A stretch of DNA of 40,070 nucleotides from an uncultured Lachnospiraceae bacterium (GTDB lineage Bacteria > Bacillota > Clostridia > Lachnospirales > Lachnospiraceae): the NCBI GenBank assembly GCA_905203555.1, contig CAJKWK010000022.1, positions 1 to 40,070 of the forward strand, in the 5' to 3' direction. Under the pieces are notes generated by a model. That model ran no database searches. It saw only the letters and a program-made list of their open reading frames with translations, and was not told the origin of the DNA. How positions within the stretch are numbered: the first letter of the stretch is position 1; the number at the start of each line of letters is the position of its first letter. Below are positions 16,598 to 25,073 of this stretch, piece after piece. A program made the translations under genes and the position numbers.

Positions 16598-17335
16598 ATG
16601 ATTCGCTTTTTGGTTATTGTAGTATTTCTTGTGACATTTTTAGTTTTGTCAATTCCGGTATTTTTTATAGAGTGGGTGGTTGGAAAGATCAATCGTAAGA
16701 AAAGAGATTATTCTTCACTCCGGATTGTGCAGTGGGGATTTAAGTTGATTTTAAGAGTGACAGGTGTAGAAACCATTGTGATCGGAGAAGAAAATGTTCC
16801 CGATGAGCCGGTCTTATATATAGGAAATCATAGAAGTTTTTTTGATATCCTGCTGACGTATTCCAGATGTCACAGACTGACCGGATATATAGCGAAAAAA
16901 GAGATGGAAAAGATTCCGCTTTTGTCTACATGGATGAAGTATTTGTATTGTCTCTTTTTGGATCGGGAGAATATCAAAGAAGGGCTGAAAACAATTTTAC
17001 AGGCAATTGAGTATGTGAAACAGGGAATCTCAATTTGTATTTTCCCGGAAGGAACCAGAAACAAAGGCGAAGAACTGAGTATGCTGCCGTTTAAAGACGG
17101 AGCGTTTAAGATCGCGACAAAAACCAACTGTGCAATTGTACCGATTTCCATGAATAATACAGCCGAAATATTTGAAAATCATTTTCCGAAAGTGAAGAAG
17201 ACAAAAGTTGTGATTGAATATGGAAAGCCAATTTATCCGAATGAACTGGATAAAGAGACGAAGAAACATATCGGAGCGTATGTACATGATATCATTCAGA
17301 CTACAATTAATAAAAATGCAGAATTATTGAAATAA
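16598..17335 (+). CDS. plsC: 1-acyl-sn-glycerol-3-phosphate acyltransferase family (PlsC-like)
   Basis: Membrane acyltransferase expected to acylate lysophosphatidic acid in phospholipid synthesis. The protein has an N-terminal membrane helix (about 3-27), the catalytic NHRSFFDIL (NHx4D) motif near residue 75 and FPEGTRNKGEE near 148-158. I choose ATG 16598 (245 residues): AGGAGG at 16583-16588 is 9 nt away, while a TTG at 16592 would be only 3 nt away. It is the last gene of the MarR-ABC transcript and is followed by a strong terminator. Co-transcription with an exporter might mean a lipid link, which is unproven. Confidence 0.88.
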   Translation: MIRFLVIVVFLVTFLVLSIPVFFIEWVVGKINRKKRDYSSLRIVQWGFKLILRVTGVETIVIGEENVPDEPVLYIGNHRSFFDILLTYSRCHRLTGYIAKKEMEKIPLLSTWMKYLYCLFLDRENIKEGLKTILQAIEYVKQGISICIFPEGTRNKGEELSMLPFKDGAFKIATKTNCAIVPISMNNTAEIFENHFPKVKKTKVVIEYGKPIYPNELDKETKKHIGAYVHDIIQTTINKNAELLK

Positions 17336-17358
17336 TATTCAGTTAATATTTAAATAGA

Positions 17359-17407
17359 AGACTTCCTAATTGTATATCTATGTGGTATACTTAGGAAGTC
17401 TTTTGTT
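17359..17407 (+). terminator. intrinsic terminator after the MarR-ABC-plsC operon
   Basis: A perfect 11-bp stem (17359-17369 with 17391-17401) continues, after a two-base bulge, into a GTATA/TATAC inner stem, and is followed by TTTTGTTT. Confidence 0.85.
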
Positions 17408-17445
17408 TATTGAGGCGACTATGTGAGAGGAGAATATACAGAAAA

Positions 17446-18357
17446 ATGAATAAAAAGATGCAGTTGAGAAATTCCTTCTTGCTATTGCTGACAGCAACGA
17501 TCTGGGGAACGGCATTTGTAGCGCAAAGTGTGGGGATGGATTATGTAGGTCCATTTACGTTTAATATGTTAAGGTGTTTGATAGGCGGGATTGTTTTGAT
17601 TCCGTATATTTTTTTGTCAAATAAAGTGTCCGGAAGTGAGAAGAAAAGGATTGAAGAGCGGGAAACGAAAAGTGAAAAGAAAACTTTGATAACAGGCGGA
17701 ATATGTTGTGGTATCTTGCTGGCTCTGGCGATGAATTTTCAGCAGGTGGGGATTCAATATACTACAGTAGGACGAGCAGGATTTATTACAGCCTGCTACA
17801 TTATTATTGTTCCGTTGATCGGAATGACATTTTTCGGGAAAAAGTGCCGGTCTACAATTTGGGCAGCAGTTGTACTGGCATTGATCGGACTTTATCTTTT
17901 GTGTATTACGGAGGAATTTGATATTGGGCAGGGAGATTTTCTTGTTTTGGTTTGTTCCTTTTTATTTTCATTACATATATTGGTGATCGATCATTTCTCA
18001 CCGTTGGTAGATGGCGTAAAAATGTCTTGTGTACAGTTCTTTGTAGCAGGAATCGTATCCGGAATTCCGGCATTTTTAACAGAAAATGTTGTGTGGGGAA
18101 ATATTTTGGCAGCATGGCAGCCGGTTCTGTTTGCCGGAGTATTATCCTGCGGAATTGCCTACACTCTTCAGATTGTCGGACAGAAAAATATGAATCCGAC
18201 AGTGGCGTCCTTGATCTTGAGCCTGGAGTCCTGTATCGCAGTTCTTGCCGGCTGGATCATTTTAGGAGAGAATCTTACATTAAAAGAAATGCTAGGATGT
18301 ATTTTCATGTTTGCGGCAATTGTACTCGCACAGCTGCCGGAGAGAAAAACAACATAA
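17446..18357 (+). CDS. EamA/DMT-superfamily transporter
   Basis: Predicted metabolite exporter of about 303 residues with ten transmembrane helices arranged as two EamA repeats. The first repeat starts with SFLLLLTATIWGTAFVAQSV, and the second has the conserved PVLFAGVLSCGIAYTLQIVGQ and LSLESCIAVLAGWIILGE ends. The start is put at ATG 17446, with AGGAGA about 11 nt upstream; a TTG at 17410 would add a charged, unlikely N-terminus. It stands alone between a terminator and the convergent AraC gene. Substrate unknown; family members move amino acids, nucleosides or drugs. Confidence 0.87.
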   Translation: MNKKMQLRNSFLLLLTATIWGTAFVAQSVGMDYVGPFTFNMLRCLIGGIVLIPYIFLSNKVSGSEKKRIEERETKSEKKTLITGGICCGILLALAMNFQQVGIQYTTVGRAGFITACYIIIVPLIGMTFFGKKCRSTIWAAVVLALIGLYLLCITEEFDIGQGDFLVLVCSFLFSLHILVIDHFSPLVDGVKMSCVQFFVAGIVSGIPAFLTENVVWGNILAAWQPVLFAGVLSCGIAYTLQIVGQKNMNPTVASLILSLESCIAVLAGWIILGENLTLKEMLGCIFMFAAIVLAQLPERKTT

Positions 18358-18381
18358 AATTACATCCTAAACAAGAAATAA

Positions 18382-19245
18382 TTATGGAATTTGAAAAGCA
18401 TCATCTGGTTGTTGCAAAAATCCTTTGCGATATTCAGATGGTGTTATTTTTTTATATTGTGTAAATAGTTTTGTGAAATACGGAGGATGCTGAAAGCCTA
18501 CGGCATAACTGATATCTGTAATACTTAAGGCGCTTTTACGTAATAAAACACTTGCTTTATCAAGCCGATACTGCTGTAAATACTGGCTTGGACTTTGTTT
18601 TAAATATTTTTGGAAGAGTTTGAACATATAAGTTCGATCAATATTTGCAGCAGTTGCAATATCTGAAATCGAGATATTGTTAAAATAATTTTTATGGATA
18701 AAGTGAATGGCTTTATTAAAATATAACTCACCGGATGTAAGCTGGTCATCCTGCTGGTTGTAAATATTGTGTTGAATATAATCTAAAAGCTGCAGTGTCC
18801 GCCCAAGAGCTTTTAATTTTCGATTACGCTGCATTTCGTCATATACGCCTTCGAATAAATTCTCTAATCGGGAATCAACTTTGTGATGCAAAATATACTT
18901 CTCGGAAGATAAACCGCAGGTGCCTAGAATCCGCTCTGCAAGTGTGCCTTTAATACCGATCCAGCGATAAGACCAAGGATTGGAAACATCAGGAAAATAT
19001 TTATTTTTGGTATGGGGCGGAATCATAAAAATATCTCCCGGATGAATATGATTTTGTTTATCACGAACTCCGAAATAGCCCTCTCCATCAATACAGTAAT
19101 GGAGAACCCAATAGTCAATCTGAATAAATTCGTAGGGTTTTGATGGTTTACATTCTTCGAATCCGGATTCACATACGTGGATTTCACTGAAAACCGGATC
19201 GTCATCGACTAGAATTCCAATATCTTTTTCAAAAAATCTGGGCAT
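18382..19245 (-). CDS. AraC-family regulator with cupin sensor domain
   Basis: About 287 residues. The N-terminal half (about 25-140) looks like the AraC-type cupin arm, with WVLHYCIDGEGYFGV and HPGDIFMIPPHTKNKYFP. The C-terminal 100 residues hold two helix-turn-helix motifs (ISISDIATAANIDRTYMFKLF and LSITDISYAVGFQHPPYFTKLF). The cupin type usually senses a sugar. ATG 19245 is chosen because AGGAGG lies 7-8 nt upstream. It is divergent from the permease-lacZ operon, and paired CAACAT repeats near both promoters make it the likely activator of that operon and a regulator of itself. Confidence 0.9.
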   Translation of the reverse strand: MPRFFEKDIGILVDDDPVFSEIHVCESGFEECKPSKPYEFIQIDYWVLHYCIDGEGYFGVRDKQNHIHPGDIFMIPPHTKNKYFPDVSNPWSYRWIGIKGTLAERILGTCGLSSEKYILHHKVDSRLENLFEGVYDEMQRNRKLKALGRTLQLLDYIQHNIYNQQDDQLTSGELYFNKAIHFIHKNYFNNISISDIATAANIDRTYMFKLFQKYLKQSPSQYLQQYRLDKASVLLRKSALSITDISYAVGFQHPPYFTKLFTQYKKITPSEYRKGFLQQPDDAFQIP

Positions 19246-19307
19246 AAGGATCCTCCTTTTCATTTCTAAAATACAAATCTTTAGATTTTTCGGATTATAT
19301 TAATGTT

Positions 19308-19337
19308 ATTATACATGGAATCATGTTTTGCAGTCAA
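19308..19337 (-). promoter_or_regulatory. putative promoter of the AraC-family gene
   Basis: Read on the minus strand, TTGACT (19337-19332) is followed after 18 nt by TATAAT (19313-19308). The -35 overlaps one TCAACAT element, so regulator binding there would affect its own transcription. Confidence 0.55.
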
Positions 19338-19359
19338 CATATATATAAATATTCAACAT
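19334..19359 (+). promoter_or_regulatory. direct repeat pair TCAACAT, candidate AraC site I
   Basis: TCAACAT occurs at 19334-19340 and again at 19353-19359, 19 bp apart. Direct repeats about two helical turns apart are typical of AraC-family sites. This pair lies on the regulator's own -35 region. Confidence 0.5.
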
Positions 19360-19518
19360 TTCTAATAATTTCACCATCTTTATTAATATATGTTTTTTAA
19401 TGAAAAACTTGTTTCTTATGCACAAAAAGAACATTTTGATTCATTATTTATTGATTAATATTACAATTCAAATGATAAATAAATAGAGAAGGGTTTAGTT
19501 TGAAAAATATCTGAATAT

Positions 19519-19546
19519 GCAACATTTGTTATAAACAAGTCAACAT
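19519..19546 (+). promoter_or_regulatory. direct repeat pair (G/T)CAACAT, candidate AraC activator site II
   Basis: GCAACAT at 19519-19525 and TCAACAT at 19540-19546 are 21 bp apart. The inner copy ends 11 nt before the -35 of the permease-lacZ promoter. That is where an AraC-family activator would contact RNA polymerase. Confidence 0.55.
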
Positions 19547-19557
19547 TTTTGATAGAT

Positions 19558-19586
19558 TTGAGGAAATCAGGGTGCTAAAATATAAT
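19558..19586 (+). promoter_or_regulatory. putative promoter of the permease-lacZ operon
   Basis: TTGAGG (19558-19563), 17-nt spacer, TATAAT (19581-19586). The -10 is perfect and the -35 is weak (4 of 6), as expected for an activator-dependent promoter. Confidence 0.6.
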
Positions 19587-19648
19587 CACAAAGCAGATGC
19601 GCAGATGCTGAAACAAAGGAAAAGGAATAGAGAAAAGGAGAACCTCTC

Positions 19649-21112
19649 ATGGAAAACACAAATTCAAGAGAACGGCTGGGAAAAGCCGCACTGATGATGA
19701 TGACATTCTCTGCAGTGTTCGCATTCCCTAGTATTATTAACAATAGTATCCAGATTGGATTGGCTACGATACCGGCATATATATTCGGATCGGTATTTTA
19801 CTTTCTTCCATTTATTTTGATGATTGCAGAATTTGCATCTGCAAACTCAGAAAAAGAATCCGGCGTACATAGCTGGCTGGAATGTGTACTCGGACCAAAA
19901 TGGGCATTCTTAGGAGCTTGGGCATATTTCTTTGTAAACTTATTCTACTTCTGTTCGCTCTTGCCACAGACTTTGATTTATGCATCTTATGCTTTCGTTG
20001 GAAAGAATGTTTTCGGCGGAGCAAGCGGAACAAAAATTATTGCAGTGATTTCCATTATTTTATTCTGGGCTGCCACTTATGTATGTGTCAAAGGTGTTAG
20101 CTGGATTTCTAAGGTTACAGGATTTGCGGGAAGTGCCCGTCTCTTCATGGGAATCGCGTTTGTAATCCTCGCATTTATCGTAGTGTTCGGATTTGGCAAA
20201 GCTCCGGCACAGGAATTTACAATGCAGTCTGTTGCACCGAAATTTAACTGGACCTTCTTTATGACGATGGCATGGGTTCTTCAGGCTGTAGGAGGCGGAG
20301 AAAGTATCGGTGTTTATGTAAAAGACGTAAAAGGCGGAAACAAAACATTCGTAAGCGTTATGATTATGTCTACGATTGTTGTAGGTGTAATGTATGTACT
20401 TGGTGCGGTAGCAGTTGGTTTGATTGTTCCTACAGAAGTACTTTCCGGAAACTTCTCAAATGGTATTTTTGATGTATTCCAGATTCTGGGAGCACATTTC
20501 GGAATTCCGAATGCGGTGATTGTTCGTCTGGTTGGTGTGATCTTACTGCTTGGTAACCTCGGATCGTTGGCGCTTTGGACAGCTGCTCCTGTAAAAGTAT
20601 TCTTCTCCGAGATTCCGGAAGGCGTATTTGGAAAATGGCTGGTTAAGACAAATGATGAAGGAAATCCGACAAACGCATTGTTTGTACAGGGAATTGTGGT
20701 AACAATTCTGTTGATCATCCCGGCATTGGGAATCGGAAATATCGACAGTTTCCTTGAAATGCTGATTAACATGACCGCAGCAACTTCTCTTCTTCCTGTA
20801 TTGTTCTTACTTGCAGCTTATATTGGACTGCGCTGGAAGAAAGATAATCTGCAGAGAGATTTCCGTTTCGGAAGTAGAAAATTTGGAATTGCAGCGGGTA
20901 TCTTCTTGTTAGTTGTATTTATGTTCGTATTCTTTATGTCAACAGTACCGGAGCCGTCACTGATTATGCAGGCAATTAACGGAACACTGCCGGAGGGTGT
21001 AGCAAATCCGATCGGAACTTTGGCATATAACGTACTGGGAGTTGTAATCTTTATGGGTCTGGCATGGGTTTGCTGGAATCGTTATGAAAAGAAAAATAAC
21101 CTTAAAAAATAA
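19649..21112 (+). CDS. APC-superfamily permease (amino acid/polyamine/organocation type)
   Basis: A 487-residue integral membrane protein with about 12 helices. The N-terminal pattern (MMTFSAVFAFPSIINNSIQIG, then FYFLPFILMIAEFASANSEK and a GVHSWLECVLGPKWAFLGAW segment) resembles the glutamate:GABA antiporter/YjeM branch of the APC superfamily. AAGGAG precedes the ATG. It sits 18 nt upstream of lacZ behind an AraC-controlled promoter, so by context it should import a galactoside or related compound. Its family normally carries amino acids or amines, so the substrate is an open question. Codon choice (many TTC, AAC, CGT, ACA) resembles lacZ and suggests strong expression. Confidence 0.85.
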   Translation: MENTNSRERLGKAALMMMTFSAVFAFPSIINNSIQIGLATIPAYIFGSVFYFLPFILMIAEFASANSEKESGVHSWLECVLGPKWAFLGAWAYFFVNLFYFCSLLPQTLIYASYAFVGKNVFGGASGTKIIAVISIILFWAATYVCVKGVSWISKVTGFAGSARLFMGIAFVILAFIVVFGFGKAPAQEFTMQSVAPKFNWTFFMTMAWVLQAVGGGESIGVYVKDVKGGNKTFVSVMIMSTIVVGVMYVLGAVAVGLIVPTEVLSGNFSNGIFDVFQILGAHFGIPNAVIVRLVGVILLLGNLGSLALWTAAPVKVFFSEIPEGVFGKWLVKTNDEGNPTNALFVQGIVVTILLIIPALGIGNIDSFLEMLINMTAATSLLPVLFLLAAYIGLRWKKDNLQRDFRFGSRKFGIAAGIFLLVVFMFVFFMSTVPEPSLIMQAINGTLPEGVANPIGTLAYNVLGVVIFMGLAWVCWNRYEKKNNLKK

Positions 21113-21130
21113 AATCAGGAGGATTTTAAA

Positions 21131-24100
21131 ATGAAAGTATGGGAAAATCATCAGATAGATCACGTAAATAGAATGCCTGCAAGAGCACATTTCTTAACAT
21201 TTCCTACAAGAGAGAAGGCGTTGTTGGGAAGTAATGGTTATACACATGCATTTAAAAATTTAAACGGAGTTTGGAAATTTATGTTCCTTGATGCTCCGGA
21301 ATATAGTCCGGAAGGTTTTGAAAGCACAGAGTTTGATACATCTGTAATGGATGACATTACAGTACCGGGGAACTGGCAGTTACAGGGATATGGAAAGATG
21401 CACTACTCTGATCTGTGGTACAACTTCCCGATCAATCCTCCGTATGTACCGACAGAGAACCCAACAGGTATTTACAAACGTACATTTTATGTAGAAGAAA
21501 GTTTCCGCGACAAACAGATTATCATTCGTTTCTGCGGAGTAGATTCTGCATATCACCTTTGGATTAACGGACAGGAAGTTGGATACAGCAAGGGTGCAAG
21601 AAATGAGGCCGAATTTGACATTACAGAGCTTGTAAAAGTTGGAGAAGAAAATGAAGTAACTGTTCGTGTATATCAGTGGTCAGACGGAACTTATCTGGAA
21701 GATCAGGATATGTGGTGGGAAAGTGGAATTTTCCGCGATGTAGAACTTCTCGGAGTACCGAAAGCAGGTATCAATGATTTTACAGTTGTTGCAGATCTTG
21801 ACGATGCATATGTAAATGGTCTTTTCTCTGTAGATGCAGTTCTTAGAACTGAAGATGCAGTAGAAGTTACATATGAACTTATGGATGCAAAGGGAGTCTG
21901 CGTATGGACAGGCAAAGCTGCATCTGAAGGAAATAAAGTAAGCATCAAGGCTGAAATAGAAAATGTAGAGCACTGGACAGCAGAAACACCTTATCTCTAC
22001 CAGTTATTGATGACAGTAGAAAAAGATGGAGAAGTGATCGAAGTAATCCCACAGAATGTTGGATTCCGTAACATCCGTATAAACGGAGATACCTTCCTTG
22101 TAAATGGAGTAGCGATCAAGTTCAAAGGTATGAACCGTCATGATTACAATCCGAAGAATGGTCGTGTTGTAGCAAGGGAAGAGATTGAAAAAGACATCAT
22201 TATGATGAAACAGTTCAACGTAAACGCAATCCGTACCTGTCATTATCCGGATTCTTACTATCTGTATGACCTTTGTGATGAGTATGGTATGTACCTTATC
22301 GATGAAACCGACCTTGAGTGTCATGGATTTGAGCTGACAGGAAACTATGCTTGGATTTCTGACGATCCGACATGGGAGACTGCGTATGTAACACGTATGG
22401 TCCGTATGATTGAGCGTGATAAAAACCACCCGTCTATTCTGATGTGGTCACTTGGAAATGAGTCAGCATCCGGATGTAACTTCTTCAAGATGACAGAAGT
22501 TGCTCATCAGATGGATCCAACAAGACTTGTTCACTACGAAGGTGACTTCGATATGGAATATGCAGATGTATATTCTACAATGTATACATGGCTCGAAAAT
22601 CCGGAAAAGCCATTCTTGATGAAAGATGTTATTGCAAACAGCAAACATCCACACCTGCTCTGCGAGTACTGCCATGCAATGGGGAACGGTCCCGGAAACT
22701 TGAAAGAGTATCAGGATCTGTTCTATGCTCATGATAAACTTCAGGGAGGATTTATCTGGGAGTGGTTCGATCATGGTATCGAAACATACACAGAAGATGG
22801 TGAGAAATACTATCGTTATGGTGGAGACTTTGGCGATGATCCAAGTAATAAAGACTTCTGTATCGACGGAATGCTGATGCCAGACCGTACACCATCACCG
22901 GGCTTGTATGAATATAAGAAAGTTGTTGAGCCGATTACAACAACAGAAGTAGATTTGGAAAAGGGAATCATTCACCTGTTAAGCCGTTATGACTTTGCAG
23001 ACTTAAATCAGTTCCGTCTTGTATATCAGGTAATGGAAGACGATGTAATGATCCAGTGTGGAAGTTTTGATCTGCCGTCTATTCCTGCAAGAACAGGAAA
23101 AGATATTACAGTTCCATATACATTGGAAGGTGTTCAGGCTAAACCGGGAGCTGAGTATTACGTGAACATTTCCTACCAGTTGAAGGATGCAACACCATAT
23201 GCACCGGCTGGACATGAACTTGCAACAGCACAGTTCAAACTTCCGATTTACAAAGAAGGAATCGAAGTCGTTCCGGAAGGAACTTTGAAAGTAACAAAAG
23301 AGCATACAACACTTCGTGCAGAAGGCGCCAACTTCTCTGTAGAATTTGACCTTGTACGTGGTAACATCACAAGTATTGTACGTGATGGTATGCAGATTAT
23401 GAGCAAAGGACCGAGATTGACTCTTTGGAGAGCTCCGATCAGTAATGATATGGAAATCATCGATCAGCTGAAGAAAGTATACTTCCTGCACTTAGAGCAT
23501 GAAGTAGTGATGGATATTCAGTACGAAGAAGATGGTCATTTCTTGAAAGTGGTTGTTAAGACGATCAACGGTACAACAAACAGTGCTTGGCACTTTGATA
23601 CAACATATGAATACATCGTATGTTCGACAGGTGACGTTCTGATTCGTGTATCCGGCGTTCCTGGAGGAAAGATGGAAGATACAGGAGCTGCAATGTCTGC
23701 AAATGGTTCTTCTGCAAACATGGCTATGGGTGGAAAACTTGGATGTGCTCCGGATATGTTCCCAAGAATCGGTGTTACAATGCACTTAGATGAGTCTATG
23801 GAAAATGTTCGTTACTTCGGACGTGGACCGGGAGAAAACTACTCTGACTCTAAAGAGGCTGGACTCATGGGCGTATATGAAAACACAGTAGACGGTTTGT
23901 TTACAAACTACGTTGTTCCACAGGCGAACGGAAACCATATGGATTGTAAATGGGTAGCTCTGACAAATGATAGAGGAATGGGTATGGTTGCATCTACAGA
24001 AAACAGCTTTAACTTCAGTGCCTCCTTCTATGAAGAAAAAGACTTAGACGATGCAAAACATACATGTGATCTTGTAAAACGTGATTACATTGTATTTAAT

Positions 24101-24271
24101 GTAGATTACAAACAGAATGCTTTAGGATCTTATTCCTGCGGTCAGTGGCAGTTGGATAAGTTCCGGGCAAAGAACGAGGCATTTACAATTGACTTCCGCG
24201 TAACTCCATTCAATAATAAGGAGACAGTGGATAAGCAGATTGCACATGAACGGGTTCGCCTTTCCAAATAA
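21131..24271 (+). CDS. lacZ: beta-galactosidase, glycoside hydrolase family 2 (LacZ type)
   Basis: Large cytoplasmic GH2 enzyme, 1046 residues against 1023 for E. coli LacZ, with no signal peptide. The sugar-binding domain (about 40-210, with the VPGNWQLQGYGKMHYSD segment) is followed by the immunoglobulin-like domain and the TIM barrel. The acid/base Glu444 lies in WSLGNES (439-445) and the nucleophile Glu512 in LLCEYCHAMGNG (509-520). The C-terminal beta-galactosidase small-chain domain occupies about 760-1040 (ARYFGRGPGENY-like motif seen as RYFGRGPGENYSDS). AGGAGG sits 8 nt before the ATG. It ends the operon and has a strong terminator. GH2 enzymes of this type can also act on other beta-galactosides. 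Confidence 0.95.
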   Translation: MKVWENHQIDHVNRMPARAHFLTFPTREKALLGSNGYTHAFKNLNGVWKFMFLDAPEYSPEGFESTEFDTSVMDDITVPGNWQLQGYGKMHYSDLWYNFPINPPYVPTENPTGIYKRTFYVEESFRDKQIIIRFCGVDSAYHLWINGQEVGYSKGARNEAEFDITELVKVGEENEVTVRVYQWSDGTYLEDQDMWWESGIFRDVELLGVPKAGINDFTVVADLDDAYVNGLFSVDAVLRTEDAVEVTYELMDAKGVCVWTGKAASEGNKVSIKAEIENVEHWTAETPYLYQLLMTVEKDGEVIEVIPQNVGFRNIRINGDTFLVNGVAIKFKGMNRHDYNPKNGRVVAREEIEKDIIMMKQFNVNAIRTCHYPDSYYLYDLCDEYGMYLIDETDLECHGFELTGNYAWISDDPTWETAYVTRMVRMIERDKNHPSILMWSLGNESASGCNFFKMTEVAHQMDPTRLVHYEGDFDMEYADVYSTMYTWLENPEKPFLMKDVIANSKHPHLLCEYCHAMGNGPGNLKEYQDLFYAHDKLQGGFIWEWFDHGIETYTEDGEKYYRYGGDFGDDPSNKDFCIDGMLMPDRTPSPGLYEYKKVVEPITTTEVDLEKGIIHLLSRYDFADLNQFRLVYQVMEDDVMIQCGSFDLPSIPARTGKDITVPYTLEGVQAKPGAEYYVNISYQLKDATPYAPAGHELATAQFKLPIYKEGIEVVPEGTLKVTKEHTTLRAEGANFSVEFDLVRGNITSIVRDGMQIMSKGPRLTLWRAPISNDMEIIDQLKKVYFLHLEHEVVMDIQYEEDGHFLKVVVKTINGTTNSAWHFDTTYEYIVCSTGDVLIRVSGVPGGKMEDTGAAMSANGSSANMAMGGKLGCAPDMFPRIGVTMHLDESMENVRYFGRGPGENYSDSKEAGLMGVYENTVDGLFTNYVVPQANGNHMDCKWVALTNDRGMGMVASTENSFNFSASFYEEKDLDDAKHTCDLVKRDYIVFNVDYKQNALGSYSCGQWQLDKFRAKNEAFTIDFRVTPFNNKETVDKQIAHERVRLSK

Positions 24272-24278
24272 TAGTAAA

Positions 24279-24319
24279 GAAACGGCTGCACTAAGCAATT
24301 AGTGTGGCCGTTTCTTTTT
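24279..24319 (+). terminator. strong intrinsic terminator after lacZ
   Basis: A 16-bp stem (24279-24294 with 24299-24314, two G-T pairs inside) closed by a GCAA tetraloop is followed by TTTTT. Confidence 0.92.
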
Positions 24320-24359
24320 GCGCTGCCAAGTATGCGGTAAAACAGCCAAAATACGAGAT

Positions 24360-24401
24360 GACAAGAAAAGTTGTCAAAATGTATTGACAAAGAAAGTTGT
24401 C
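24360..24401 (+). promoter_or_regulatory. twin GACAA-N6-TTGTC boxes over a putative promoter
   Basis: Two nearly identical 16-bp boxes, GACAAGAAAAGTTGTC at 24360-24375 and GACAAAGAAAGTTGTC at 24386-24401, start 26 bp apart. Each is itself a GACAA/TTGTC dyad. The second overlaps TTGACA (24385-24390), which with TAATAT at 24407-24412 (16-nt spacer) could be a promoter. The arrangement fits two repressor dimers; the regulator is not in this window. Confidence 0.6.
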
Positions 24402-24450
24402 ATTGTTAATATTGATTACCATCTGTTCTATTATATATGGAGAATGGAAT

Positions 24451-25005
24451 TTGAAAAAACAGAAGGAAATCGGCTTGCGGATACAGGAAACAGAAGAGGA
24501 AGAGTGTGACCGTTGGGAATATGAGTTAGAAAAGATGACGGCAGCAGGTTTGGTTGTAAATACAATCTCACAGATTCTGTGTATCCTGATCTTAGCAAGT
24601 GGATATTCGATGAGGTATATTTCCAATGGGAATGCAATAAGTATGCTGCTGTTGTGTGCAGTTTTTCTGGTATGTTATTTCTATGATGCTTTCTGGCAGG
24701 TGCGTATGGTAAAAACGACACAAAAGACGTATCCGAAGATGCAGGGAGATCCAAGTTCTAGAAAATTTCAGCAGCAGTGGCTGGATAGCTGTGACGAGGC
24801 AGAAAAGGAATATATTTATCAAAGTGCATATAAATGTTATACCAAAATGGGAACGTGGATCCCGGTATTACTTGTGGTTGCCATGCTTGGTCATTTGTTC
24901 TTTGACACAGGAATCATGGCAATTGTAATGGTGGCTGCAATCTGGTTGATTATGACAATTTCTTATTCACACTCTTGTGTGAAACTGAAGAAATCTGCAT
25001 TGTAA
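24451..25005 (+). CDS. DUF3169-like membrane protein, apparently N-terminally shortened
   Basis: Function unknown. Four predicted transmembrane helices (about residues 34-52, 60-82, 132-152 and 156-175) flank a hydrophilic part containing QGDPSSRKFQQQWLDSCDEA, the stretch I associate with DUF3169 proteins. There is no in-frame ATG until about 28 codons further. I choose TTG 24451 (184 residues) because GGAG lies 8 nt upstream and the putative promoter would start transcription near 24419. The open frame continues back to a TTG at 24397 and there encodes a hydrophobic stretch (LLILITICSIIYGEW), but that start lacks a ribosome binding site. Family members are usually longer, with two more N-terminal helices. 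Confidence 0.65.
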   Translation: MKKQKEIGLRIQETEEEECDRWEYELEKMTAAGLVVNTISQILCILILASGYSMRYISNGNAISMLLLCAVFLVCYFYDAFWQVRMVKTTQKTYPKMQGDPSSRKFQQQWLDSCDEAEKEYIYQSAYKCYTKMGTWIPVLLVVAMLGHLFFDTGIMAIVMVAAIWLIMTISYSHSCVKLKKSAL

Positions 25006-25010
25006 CAGAA

Positions 25011-25039
25011 TTGAAAATCCCCTTTTCTTTGTTTATACT
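25011..25039 (+). promoter_or_regulatory. putative promoter of the zinc alcohol dehydrogenase
   Basis: TTGAAA (25011-25016), 17-nt spacer, TATACT (25034-25039). Transcription would begin about 28 nt before the ATG. The whole promoter lies within the hairpin at 25014-25070. Confidence 0.55.
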
Positions 25040-25070
25040 ATGAGGTATAGACAATAGGAAAGGGGATTTT
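25014..25070 (+). terminator. hairpin between the DUF3169-like gene and the dehydrogenase
   Basis: A perfect 12-bp outer stem (25014-25025 with 25059-25070) encloses a second stem (25031-25038 with 25045-25052, one G-T pair). It is followed only by GTT and the start codon, so the T run is the end of the stem itself. It could end the upstream transcript. Its 3' arm also carries the dehydrogenase ribosome binding site. Confidence 0.55.
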
Positions 25071-25073
25071 GTT

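Larger units (their letters stand above)
19246..19648. other. 403-nt AT-rich regulatory intergenic region between araC-type gene and permease
   Basis: No gene is seen here. It holds a minus-strand promoter for the regulator, a plus-strand promoter for the permease-lacZ operon, and four CAACAT-type half-sites in two direct-repeat pairs. The middle part (about 19365-19515) is very AT-rich with no clear further element. Confidence 0.7.

Noticed and set aside
21680..23785. Several minus-strand open frames of 80-160 codons opposite lacZ
   Set aside because: Shadow frames of a strongly biased, well-supported gene; no start signals or recognisable domains.
24318..24509. Small 63-codon plus-strand frame starting MRCQVCGK
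   Set aside because: It begins inside the lacZ terminator end, has no ribosome binding site and overlaps the DUF3169-like frame; chance frame.
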